Assembly: GCA_029204045.2 (NCBI GenBank)
Contig: CM055076.1
Location: 14,867,902 to 14,931,901 of the forward strand
Direction of reading: 5' to 3'
From: Tillandsia leiboldiana
Taxonomy: Eukaryota > Streptophyta > Magnoliopsida > Poales > Bromeliaceae
DNA: 64,000 bases
Part shown: positions 1 through 8,920 of the stretch, piece after piece
Layout: each line of letters begins with the position of its first letter
Numbering within the stretch: position 1 is the first letter of the stretch
Translations under genes and position numbers: made by a program
Notes under the pieces: generated by a model
What the model was told of the DNA's origin: nothing
The model's database searches: none
What the model saw: only the letters and a program-made list of their open reading frames with translations

Positions 1-1344
1 ATCCGATGCCTGAGCGCGAAGATAGAAAATCGACAAGCCTCCGCTGTTCAAAACCTCACAGCAGGAAAAGGGGTCACAGAAACACCTCGGGAACAGTGCC
101 GAAAACTCAAAATGAGGAGAAGTGAACAGCAGGGAAAACGAAACCTTACCTCTCGTGAACACGCTGCCGTGAAAATTGGCTCAAAATTCCATCGGGGTGA
201 TCCGGTGTACCTCGCGGACTGAAGAGCAACGGTAATAGCCAAAAATCCAAAGTGCGTCGCTGTGCGGCGCGTCGCAGATAATACCGAAGCCGGAGTCTCC
301 AAAAATGCCCAAGATCCAAGGGAGGGTAGAAGATACAGTGTAGAAGGTCTCTTGCAGAAGAGGTAGCTCCAAAAACTCCAAAACCCGCACAAAAGGGCCC
401 TAAAAATCTATTTATAGGCTGAAATCTGGACCCAAAACCACTTCCTGGTACGTTTTCCGGGCGCCCGAATATTTCGGGCTCAAACAGTACACGAATCGCA
501 GCTGTCCAACGATCGCCCGGATTCACCTGATTGCGCCACGTCATCTTCAAACAGCAAACAGCCAAAAGGCCCACTCGCCTGGCGACACGTGGCCCACTCG
601 CCAGCCGACACGTGGCGCACCCAAAGCGCAGGAAACCGCGCGTCAACGCGCCTGCGCCCGCCGCCTGCGCCCCTGCCAGGCACGCATCCCGATGCCAGCT
701 ACACTGGCTTCGTGGACCGAGCGCACGTGAATCGGCCAACCAGTGGCCGCCACGTGGCCCCGCCCGGTCCACAGCACTCCACGCTCCTCCGTGGACCGCG
801 ACCACCGCACCAACCAGTCCTAGCCCGCCACGTGTCCACAGTGGACCACAGAGAAGACGCCACGTGGCACACCTGTCCCCGTGCACCGCGCTCGCCCGAA
901 CGCTGCACGCGCACTGCCTGCACCCGCGCGCTGCCCGCGCCGCACCCGCACCTGCCCGCCGCCGCGCCTGCACCTGCCCGAGCGCGCGCCGCCGCCCTCC
1001 GCCATCGCCGGCGCTGCCCCAGCCGCCGGAACAGTGCCCCATTGCCTCGAAATCCGTGCGCGGCATCCGAGCTCCGAAAAATACAAGTGAATAGTCCATT
1101 TTCATCGTTTTCGCGCGCTGAATCCAAATCCGCTATCCATTTTGCCAAATTCCAACTCTAAAAATTGTCGAAGGCATCCGGGAAGGTGTTCTTTTGTCCA
1201 AACTTCGCGCTGAGCCCAATTTTAAAATCCGTTTCGCGCGAAACCACTTCTAAAGATCCGAAGGGGTCAACCGATCACCCACGTGATCCATTTAAGCCCA
1301 AAGTCCACCACTTGTGTCCAAATTGTGCACAAACACCACCAACA
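1..1344 (-). mobile_element. Antisense LTR (partial), inserted in the gag of element G
   Basis: Read on the minus strand this starts with TGTTGG at 1344. It has a long GC-rich U3 (about 1100-450, with repeated CCACGTGGC-like blocks), a CCGGGCGCCCG palindrome at 457-467, a TATA box at 408-417 and a transcribed leader running off the left edge. That order is typical of an LTR. The gag frame of G resumes just to the right. I infer that this is the 5' LTR of an element extending left of the window. The edge at 1344 rests on the TG start and the loss of gag homology; no target duplication can be checked. GC-rich ORFs in 480-1160 look non-coding. Confidence 0.5.
408..417 (-). promoter_or_regulatory. 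TATA box of the antisense LTR
   Basis: Minus-strand CTATAAATAG. It lies about 40 bp downstream of a CCGGGCGCCCG palindrome at 457-467, and the same arrangement occurs at 39621-39686. The downstream leader contains a splice-donor-like GAGGTAAGG near 150. Confidence 0.5.
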
Positions 1345-1354
1345 CACCACGTAG

Positions 1355-2650
1355 GCCTCCAGAACCTGTTGGTCATACTGTAGAAGCTCTGCAGAGATCC
1401 AGGTCACCACAAGTGCCCTACCGACATGGACCGAGTTCAGAGAAAAATTGTTCGGGCCGTTCTTCTCCAACAGCGTTAAGCAACAAATGGAGGACGACCT
1501 GAAGCATATCAGACAAGGGAACCGATCCGTCATGGAGTACCAACGGGAATTCGTGAGGCTGGCTAATTATGTACCCTTCGTCATAAGGGATGAAGCTCAC
1601 AAAGCCCGCCTCTTCGTAGACGGATTACGGAGCAATATTTTTGAAGTTGTGCAAGCAGCGGACCTTCACACCTTCCAGAAAGTGGTGGATAGGGCCACCA
1701 TAGTGGAGCGCGGATTCGCGGTGATGCGCGCCCGACGAGAGGACTCGGATTACAACAAGGACAAAAAGCGACCCCAGCCTTTCTCCGGAGGGGGATTTTC
1801 TAGCGGGAACCGGCCCCCTAAACATCCGAAGTCACGCCATGGGACTAAAAGCGCGCCAGCGGGCAGTCAAAGGCCAGGGGATAGGCCCTGTGTTATCTGT
1901 AATGGAGTCCACCGAGTCACGGAGTGCGCTAAGAGGCACGATCACTGCTTCCGTTGTGGCAAACAAGGCCACTTTCGTTTCAACTGCCCCTCGAACACGG
2001 GCACAGCATCTTCCGCAGCCTCCACCCCACTGCCTCAACAGCCGGGGCGGGGGAGAGCCCCCTCGGGACCCACTGTACGCCCTCCGCCCACTCGACAGGA
2101 GGGGGAGACGCGTCCGCAATCGGGAGGAAGGATCTACTCTATGACCCACCAAGGGGCGGACCCACCGAAAGACGTGGTGGCAGGTACTACTCTGATCTCA
2201 GACTCCCGAGCTAGAACTTTATTTGACACCGGGGCATCCCACTTCTTTGTATCTCGTACTTTCGCCCACACTCATGACTTGGAAACGAAACCCCTTCACC
2301 ATCTTTTGACCGTCCGGACCCCTGGGGGGCCTAACGAGGCAGTCAGCTTCGTGCCTTCTTGCCCAATAAAGCTCGGAAGGATGGAATTCCCCTGGGACTT
2401 AGTCGTCATTCGGTTGAAGGAATTCGACGTAGTTCTGGGAATGGACTGGCTCACTAAACACCAGGCGGAAATCGACTGTGATAAACGTCAAGTACGACTG
2501 CGGGAACCGGGATTTCCGGAGAACGTGTACCTGGCATGTAAGAGCACCTTCTTTTCGACCGTCGTCTCTGCATCTCGGGCCAGGAGAATGATGGAGGGTG
2601 GATGCGTGGCGTACTTAGGTTCGGTAGACTTGGCGACGCGACCCACCTCC
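1355..2650 (+). pseudogene. Element G gag and protease (Ty3 chromovirus, Tekay type), 5'-truncated
   Basis: This is the start of the surviving gag-pol frame. The retrotransposon gag domain is recognisable from TWTEFREKLF to RQGNRSVMEYQREF (about 1424-1560). A CCHC knuckle CFRCGKQGHFRFNC follows (about 1946-1987), then a retropepsin-like protease with DTGASHFF (about 2225) and a second strand VVLGMDWL (about 2430). The longest open run begins at 1448 with a TTG that is only an internal leucine. Homology continues upstream to a TAG at 1352, next to the antisense LTR. The N-terminal part of gag and the 5' LTR are absent, so this is a dead copy. Gag packages the RNA and the protease would process the polyprotein. 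Confidence 0.85.
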
Positions 2651-4045
2651 CCGCTTTCCGACATAGCAGTCGTAAGGGATTTTTCGGATGTTTTTCCGAC
2701 CGAACTTCCGGGGATGCCGCCCGGACGTGAGGTTGATTTCTCTATTGAGTTAATTCCGGGAACGAAACCCATCACAAAGGCGCCATACAGAATGGCCTTC
2801 GCCGAATTAAAGGAATTGAAGGTGCAACTAGAGGACCTCGTGGATAAGGGTTTCATCAGACCGAGTGTGTCGCCGTGGGGAGTGCCTGTTCTGTTTGTAA
2901 AGAAGAAGGATGGGAGCTTGCGCTTATGTATAGATTACCGAGAGATAAACAAGGTCACGGTGAAGAACAAGTAGCCCCTGCCACGTATTGATGATCTGTT
3001 CGATCAATTGCAAGGGGCGACGGTATTCTCAAAGATCGACCTCCAGTCTGGCTACCACCAGCTCAGAATTAGAGGTGAGGATATACCGAAAACCGCTTTT
3101 CGAACTCGTTACGGCCACTAAGAGTTTACGGTAATGCCGTTTGGGCTTACCAACGCCCCAGCGGTGTTTATGGATATGATGAACAGGATCTTTAAACCGT
3201 TCCTGGATCAATTCGTGGTGGTCTTTATCGACGATATCCTCATCTACTCCCGCACGGATAAAGAGCATGAGGACCACCTGCGATTGATCCTCCAGACCCT
3301 ACGGGATCAAAAACTGTACGCCAAACTCAAAAAGTGTGAGTTTTGGCTCCGCGAGGTCGACTTTCTGGGACACATTGTTTCAGCGTCGGGAATTGCGATG
3401 GACCCAAGGAAGATAGAATCCGTGACCAACTGGGCTCGGCCGACAACGGTGACAGAAATCCGAAGCTTCCTAGGACTAGCGGGATACTACAGATGCTTCG
3501 TGGAAGGCTTCTCAAAGATAGCTACTCCCCTGAATCGACTAACCCGGAAAGGGGAGAAGTTCGTCTGGACGGCCCAGTGCCAGAAGAGCTTCGAGGAACT
3601 CAAGGACAGACTCACACGGGCGCCAGTACTTACATTGCCGAAGCCCGGTGAGGACTATGAGATCTATTGTGATGCGTCTCGAAGCGGTCTTGGAAGTGTG
3701 TTAATGCAACAAGGGAAGGTCATAGCATACACATCAAGGCAGCTCAAGGATTACGAGCAGAACTACCCTACACATGACTTGGAGCTCGCGGCAGTCGTGT
3801 TTGCCTTGAAGCTCTGGAGACATTATCTCTACGGGGCGCACTGTAACGTGTTTTCCGATCACCAGAGCCTCAAATACCTGTTTACTCAAAAGGAGCTGAA
3901 TTTACGGCAAAGGCGATGGCTGAAACTACTGAAGGACTATGACTTGTCCATCCACTACCACCCCGGGAAGGCAAATGTGGTGGCCGACGCCTTGAGCCGG
4001 AAAGGACAGATAGGGGAAACGACACTAAGCGCCCTTACCCAATAG
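2651..4045 (+). pseudogene. Element G reverse transcriptase and RNase H, with in-frame stops
   Basis: The frame continues directly from protease into RT. Visible are LPGMPPGREVDFSIEL, VLFVKKKDGSLRLCIDYREINK, MPFGLTNAPAVFM (about 3134) and the catalytic FIDDILIYS (about 3225). The RNase H part has YCDASRSGLGSVLMQ (about 3663) and THDLELAAVVFALK. Stops interrupt the same frame at 2972-2974 (TAG), 3119-3121 (TAA) and 4043-4045 (TAG). The first two replace tyrosines expected in the family (VKNKYPLP and GHYEF). No frameshift is needed across this stretch. Three stops within essential domains make readthrough implausible, so I call it mutational decay. Confidence 0.92.
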
Positions 4046-5326
4046 GATCGTCTAATTGCAGAGTTCTCGCAATTGAGGCTGGTGGTAGTGCCAGTAGGTG
4101 CGGTTGCAAAACTTCTGTCCTTGGTGGTGAGGCCTACGCTGATAGAGAGGATCTTGGAAGGCCAAACAACGGACACACAACTACGACAGGTGCGGGACAG
4201 AATATCCTCGGAACAAAGTGGGGGTTTTGCGATCGGCACTGATGATGTGTTAAGGTTCCGAGGACGAGTTTGCGTGCCCGATGTGCCGGAATTGAGGAAA
4301 GAAATTCTAACGGAAGCGCATAATGCCCCTTACACTGCGCATCCCGGAGGTACAAAGATGTACAAAGACCTGAGGCAGACCTTCTGGTGGCCCAAAATGA
4401 AGAGTGATGTGGCGCATTGTTTGGTGTGCCAACAGGTGAAAGCGGAGCATCAGCGACCGGCGGGGAAACTACAACCATTGCCCATACCAGAGTGGAAATG
4501 GGAATGGATTACCATGGACTTCGTAACTGGTTTTCCGCAATCGCAACATGGACATGACGCGATATGGGTCATAGTGGACCGTCTGACGAAATCGGCCCAC
4601 TTTCTGCCTATCCACACGACGTGGGCCCGAGATCGGCTAGCGCAAACTTACATCGACGAGGTGGTAAGATTGTACGGAGTACCATCGTCGATAACTTCTG
4701 ATAGGGACACACGCTTTGTGTCAAATTTCTGGCGGAGCCTGCAGCAGGCACTGGGGACCAAACTGCAGTTCAGCACGGCCTTCCACCCGCAGACAGACGG
4801 GCAATTGGAACGGGTGATCCAGATTCTCAAAGATATGCTTCGAGCTTGTGTGCTAGATCTGGGTGAGGGATGGTCGCGTTACCTACCTCTCGTGGAATTC
4901 GCCTACAATAATAGCTACCGAGCTAGTATTCAGATGGCGCCGTACGAAGCCTTGTACGGGCGTCGATGTCGATCGCCTATTTGCTGGGACGACTTGGGGG
5001 AGCGGAAGCATCTGGGGCCGGACCTTGTAGAGGAAACGGAGGCAAAGGTGCGCCTTATCAGGCAGCGGCTGTTGACCGCCCAGAGCCGGCAGAAGAGCTA
5101 CGGGGATCATAGGCGACGGGAATTGGAATTTATGGTGGGGGAACACGTGTTTCTTCGTGTATCACCGTCTAAGGGGACAAGACGGTTCGGCATACGAGGG
5201 AAGCTGAGCCCAAGGTATGTGGGACCATTCGAGATTTTGGAGCGCGTGGGCCCGGTGGCATATCGGTTGGCCTTACCGCCAAACCTCGAACGGGTACACA
5301 ATGTGTTCCACGTCTCGATGTTCTGA
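4046..5326 (+). pseudogene. Element G integrase
   Basis: The frame is unchanged from RT-RNase H. An H2C2 zinc-binding region has HNAPYTAHPGGTKMYKD and CLVCQQVK (about 4318-4440). The catalytic core has TMDFVTGFP (first Asp, about 4515), TSDRDTRF (second Asp, about 4698) and QTDGQLERVIQ (Glu, about 4795), matching the D,D(35)E pattern. The GPFEIL and VHNVFHVSMF stretch near 5220-5323 is the usual integrase C-terminal module of chromoviruses. The stop TGA at 5324-5326 sits where an arginine is usual, consistent with CGA to TGA deamination. Confidence 0.92.
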
Positions 5327-5560
5327 AAGTACCTTCCCGACCCGTCTCACGTCCTCGATGCCTCCGCCATCGAGTTGCGTGAGGACTTGAGCTTCAAGGA
5401 AACGCCGATACGGATATTGGCACGAGAGGAAAAGAAACTTCACAGCGGGACGATCCCCTACGTGAAGGTGCAATGGAGTAACCATGAGGAGCGCGAGGCG
5501 ACTTGGGAACTTGAAACAAAAATGAGAGAGTGTTTCTCCGAGTTATTTAGAGAGGGTTGA
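5327..5560 (+). pseudogene. Element G C-terminal chromodomain
   Basis: The same frame continues past the TGA at 5324. It reads through KYLPDPSHVL and then IPYVKVQWSNHEEREATWE (about 5455-5510), a typical Tekay-type chromodomain ending at the natural stop 5558-5560. In this family the domain directs integration to particular chromatin. Its presence at the pol end, with the WEWITMDFV integrase type, is why I assign G to Tekay/Del chromoviruses rather than to Reina or CRM. Confidence 0.85.
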
Positions 5561-5586
5561 GGTCAAGTTTCGGGGACGAAACTTCT

Positions 5587-5602
5587 TTTAAGGGGTGTGT
5601 GG
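5587..5602 (+). other. Polypurine tract region of element G
   Basis: TTTTAAGGGGTGTGTGG directly precedes the LTR start TGTAATATCAC at 5603. The run is broken by T residues, whereas related elements usually have an uninterrupted purine tract. It would prime plus-strand DNA synthesis. Confidence 0.6.
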
Positions 5603-6369
5603 TGTAATATCACAGTTTTTCATGTAACGTTTTACCCTCCTGCTAATAAAGTTAAGTTATGGGAAATTGAATTAATGGGTGTACTTAAGTCGAAAATCCT
5701 GAGGTGCGGATATTTTTTTGTGATAGAGCTCGAAAAACGGTGAACGGCGGTATGACCGGATCCGGATTCCGGCTTACGGATCCCCTAGAACGGGGTTGAT
5801 AGGATCGCGGTAACAGGGATGTGCATCAAAATCCGTGCAAGTGATCGTGCATGCTTTTCGAGGAGATAAGGAATTATCTTTAAGGAATTGTCTCTAAGGA
5901 TTTATCTCCAATGATTAATTAAATAATTAATTAGAGATTGAAATACTGGATGTGGATTTCGACGGTACGTACCAAGAAACAGATTTTACTTCTCCCGAAA
6001 AAAAAAAAGAAACCCTAGCCGGAAAGAAAAGAAAGAAAGAAAGAGGAAGAAATAAAAGGTGAAACCCTAACCGAAAGAAAAAGAGAAGAAAGAAGGAGAA
6101 AGCGGAGGGAACCGATCATCCCCGACGAACGTGCCGGAGCCGGGAGCGTGAACGGATCGCCTTCTCCGACGAATCGCGGTAAGCGATGTTCCTTTTCGGT
6201 TTTCGTTTCGGAGTTTTCGTTGTCGTCTTTTTGGGTTGCCATTTTTTTTACCCTTACCTCCGCCGTCACCGCCGACGCGTAGCCCTAGGGCACCGCCATC
6301 GCCGCGTAGCCCTAGGGCACCGCCGCCGCCGCAAAGCCGATGGCACCGCCGCTGCATCAGGGGCGGCGC

Positions 6370-6670
6370 CGCGCGGGGCTGGCGCCCGCGCGGCCGCAGT
6401 TTGTGCCGCGCGGGGCTGGGGCTCGCGTGGCCGCGGCATGCACCGCGGGGGGCTGGCGCCCGCGCGGCCGCAGTTTGTGCCGTGCGGGCCGCGCGGGGCT
6501 AGCGCCCGCGCGTCCGCGGTTTGTGCCGCGCGGGGCTAGGGCCCGCACGGCCGCGGCATGCTCCGCACGGGGCTAGCGCCCGTGCGGTCGCAGTTTGTGC
6601 CGCACGGGGCTGTTGCCCGCGTGGCCGCGGCATGCGCCGCGTGGGGCCGGTGCCCACGCGGCCGCATGGC
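6370..6670 (+). repeat. GC-rich array of about eight 37-bp units
   Basis: Units of about 37 bp alternate between two endings (CAGTTTGTGCC and CGGCATGC-CC), giving a 74-bp higher-order period. There is a 9-bp insertion between two units near 6481. Most units contain a G-rich/C-rich inverted repeat around GGGCT..GCCC whose arms differ between units. It lies in the LTR of element G. Confidence 0.75.
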
Positions 6671-6990
6671 ACGCAACGACGCGTGGGTGGCTGCGTCGCC
6701 GTCGCACGTTGTCGCCGCCGCCGTGTCGAGTTGTTAGTAGTGTTTTTGGGTGTTTGGTCTCGGTTTATCTACCGTTTATGTTTCCGATCTGACCGCGATT
6801 CTTTTGGGGACTATTTTTAGGTCCGAGTGCCGATTGTGAGCGTGGTTCGGTCTCAGGTGTTCCGATCAGCACATTCGAGGTGGGTACATTTGGTTATTTC
6901 CGATGTGATGTTGTTCCCGTGTATTTTGCATGATAAAGTAGATGTTTTGGTAAACTGTCTAACCCCATTGCATGTAAATCCCGTTTACTG

Positions 6991-7110
6991 TTCTAACTGA
7001 GTTTGCTGAGGTCACAGTATCATTTTACTATTCTAACTGAGGCGGCTGAGGTCGCAGTATCATTCTATTATTCTAACTGAGGCGGCTGAGGTCGCAGTAT
7101 CGTTTGTATG
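6991..7110 (+). repeat. 3 x 40 bp tandem repeat
   Basis: Three consecutive 40-bp units each begin with TTCTAACTGA at 6991, 7031 and 7071. The second and third are nearly identical; the first differs at several bases. The array is within the G 3' LTR. Confidence 0.85.
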
Positions 7111-7717
7111 CTCATATTGCTTACACGCACACCAGCGGTTTGGCCACCGCACAGGGTGTATTTTTCCGGAAAGATGGTAAGGATTACCCGTGTACCCCAC
7201 GACTAGCGATGATGGGGACCCCTCAAGGAGAGGTGGCTGCTACTTGGGCAGTCGAGGGGATTGGTGGCACCAAGAAAATGAGTACGGTATTTGGGGTTGG
7301 GGCCCAACTTGTGTTAAATCTGGGGTAGGTGCCCAGTGTGGTTTGTGACAGAGATTTAGCGGTACATGAGGGGGAAGTAAATGCTCCGGTGTATCGGTTT
7401 GTCTTTCAGTTATTGCATTTACTATTTATATCTACTTTATCAGTCACTGACTACCCACGCTGTGACAGGTCCGAGCAGGGGTGGGAACCGGGACGACGGT
7501 GAGGCATCGATTAGAGGACCCTAGCCATGGTGGCTTATAAACTTTACAGTTTACGGTTATTTCTTTAATGTTTGGTAAGTTTAACTGTGAGTTACTTATG
7601 TGTGGTTTCTTGTGGATGTTGGATTGAGGAATATCTACTTATATCGGTGAATCTTGAGATGTATGGATGCGGCTGGTTTTCAATTACAAACATGGTTTCA
7701 AAAGCATTTTCAAACCA

Positions 7718-7722
7718 AGTGT
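7718..7722. repeat. Left target-site duplication AGTGT of element E0
   Basis: AGTGT directly precedes the LTR start TGTTACGG at 7723 and is repeated at 38688-38692 right after the other LTR. This ties the two LTRs to one insertion 31 kb apart. Confidence 0.9.
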
Positions 7723-8057
7723 TGTTACGGCTTTTTGTGTTGGCATATTTCATGAGTTGAGTCGGAGTCTTGAAGTGATCAAATTGTCAATCAGTAATTG
7801 AAGACTCAGAGAAGATTCAACAAGATCTCAAGTTGACACTCAGTGTTTTGAGTCTTGAAGATTGAAGCTGAAGAATTGTGGATCATATACATCAATCTTA
7901 AAGAAAATGGATTCGGATTGATCAGGTACGTTTAACTAAATAATTTTGGTGGTCCGAATACATTTGTGTAGTTTAGAAACACTTGGATAAGTTTTCATTG
8001 CTTAAAAATCAAAAACAGGACAAATTGGATGTTCAGAGTCCAGTTCAGAATTTCTGA

Positions 8058-8170
8058 TCCTGAACCGATCCGGATCAGAATTCCGATCCGGATCCCGAAC
8101 CTTGTTTTTTCAGGAATTGCTGAAAAAAAGACGACAGTCCGGATCGCCCAAATCCGATCCGGATCGTCGT
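8058..8170 (+). promoter_or_regulatory. U3 GATCCGGATC palindrome cluster (E0 5' LTR)
   Basis: Four full or near-full copies of the 10-bp palindrome GATCCGGATC lie within 110 bp, about 65 bp upstream of the TATA box. The matching LTR at 37507 has an extra 18-bp unit, so the copy number is labile. The symmetry suggests a dimeric DNA-binding protein; this is inference. Confidence 0.6.
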
Positions 8171-8230
8171 GCGGGAAAATTTCTGTTAAGTCAGTTTTTG
8201 ATGCTTATATCTTTCCAAAGGTTTCTAAAC

Positions 8231-8238
8231 TATAAATA
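8231..8238 (+). promoter_or_regulatory. TATA box of E0 5' LTR
   Basis: TATAAATA, with transcription expected roughly 25-35 bp downstream. The same box appears at equivalent positions in the other copies (for example near 13158 and 38034). Confidence 0.75.
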
Positions 8239-8298
8239 GACACTTAGGGTTTCTCAAGAACTACCGATTAATTTATAAAACACTTGAGAGCAACCCTA

Positions 8299-8439
8299 GA
8301 GGCTAGGTTTTTATCGTTCTTCTTTATAGCCTCTTTTAGGTCAATTCGACGGTTCTTCCAAGATCTATCTTTTGTCGAATTGATCTAATCTTTGCTTAGA
8401 GATTTCTTCTACGGTTCGTCAATGAGAATCTAAGCAAAG
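8299..8439 (+). other. Long stem-loops in the E0 LTR leader
   Basis: Three nearby inverted repeats: GAGGCTA (8299-8305) with TAGCCTC (8327-8333); TCAATTCGAC (8341-8350) with GTCGAATTGA (8374-8383); CTTTGCTTAGA (8390-8400) with TCTAAGCAAAG (8429-8439). All are perfect. They fall in the transcribed leader between TATA and the primer site. Confidence 0.75.
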
Positions 8440-8478
8440 GATCACCATCGAAGCCAATATTCTTACCGGCTGAGTTTG

Positions 8479-8581
8479 CGTCGTGGATTCGACGTGGCAT
8501 CGTGGATTCGGTGTGCTAAAGGCGTTTCGTGGATTCGAAACGTGTGCTCGTGGATTCGAGTGGCGTTCGTGGATTCGAACG
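8479..8581 (+). other. Array of five hairpins with constant TGGATT loop
   Basis: Hairpins occur at 8479-8494 (CGTCG stem), 8498-8513 (CATCG with CGGTG, one G-U pair in RNA), 8523-8542 (CGTTTCG), 8547-8560 (CTCG) and 8564-8581 (CGTTCG). Every loop is TGGATT while the stems differ but remain complementary. Gaps between hairpins are 3-9 nt. They lie in the leader about 220-320 nt after the expected transcription start. Confidence 0.8.
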
Positions 8582-8888
8582 TGTGAAGTGGACGTGCAAT
8601 CGGTGAGCGCAAGGTCCGAAGAAGTTGAAGGAGGGGTTTGAGTCCGTGGAGTCGGTAATCACCTTGTTATTCTTCTTTTCTTAGTGGATTGTTATTGCGT
8701 GTTGGTCCCGTGGTTTTTCTCCTGGATTGGAGTTTCCACGTAAATCTCAGTGTGCTGTTTTTATTTTCCGCATTGGTTTTTATTTTGCACTGAGATTGAG
8801 ATTTTAAGTATTACACCTATTCACCCCCCCCTCTAGTTGTTTGATAGTACCTATTTAGATCCGTGTGGAATATATAAAAACCTACAAT

Positions 8889-8900
8889 TGGTATCGGAGC
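8889..8900 (+). other. Primer binding site (initiator tRNA-Met type)
   Basis: TGGTATCGGAGC lies two bases after the LTR end. It matches the usual TGGTATCAGAGC except for one A-to-G change; elements B and C have the canonical form. Confidence 0.85.
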
Positions 8901-8920
8901 GGGTTTTAGGTTTATCTATC

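Larger units (their letters stand above)
5603..7722 (+). mobile_element. Element G 3' LTR, first part (interrupted at 7722)
   Basis: It starts with TGTAATATCAC right after the polypurine tract. It contains an A/T-rich stretch, an AAACCCTAGCC leader-like region (6006-6070), a splice-donor-like CGGTAAGCG (6178), a GC-rich repeat array (6370-6670) and a 3 x 40 bp repeat (6991-7110). It stops at the AGTGT target duplication (7718-7722) of element E0. The remaining end is at 38693-39069. Joined length is about 2.5 kb, plausible for Tekay-type LTRs. I see no coding capacity; the small ORFs in the GC-rich part are repeat translations. Confidence 0.75.
7723..8886 (+). mobile_element. E0 5' LTR
   Basis: It runs from TGTTACGG to AAACCTACA. 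U3 carries GATCCGGATC palindromes (about 8058-8165) and a TATA box (8231-8238). The leader has inverted repeats 8299-8333, 8341-8383 and 8390-8439 and five small hairpins (8479-8581). The end carries CACCTATTCACCCCCCCCTCTAG (about 8814-8836), shared by all Sirevirus-like LTRs in this window. A tRNA primer site follows two bases after the end. Confidence 0.92.

Noticed and set aside
531..1161. Overlapping GC-rich ORFs of 190 codons
   Set aside because: They overlap in several frames with Arg/Ala/Pro-rich translations typical of GC-rich non-coding DNA, and lie in an antisense LTR U3.
2972..4045. In-frame stops in G pol as programmed readthrough
   Set aside because: Four stops occur within RT, after RNase H and after integrase, at positions with conserved residues in relatives; the LTR and gag are also damaged. 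Decay is simpler.
6186..6820. ORFs across the GC-rich array
   Set aside because: The repeat is open in several frames on both strands, so the ORFs reflect composition and periodicity.
7104..7328. A 74-codon ORF in the G LTR
   Set aside because: No recognisable domain, and it starts inside the 40-bp tandem repeat.
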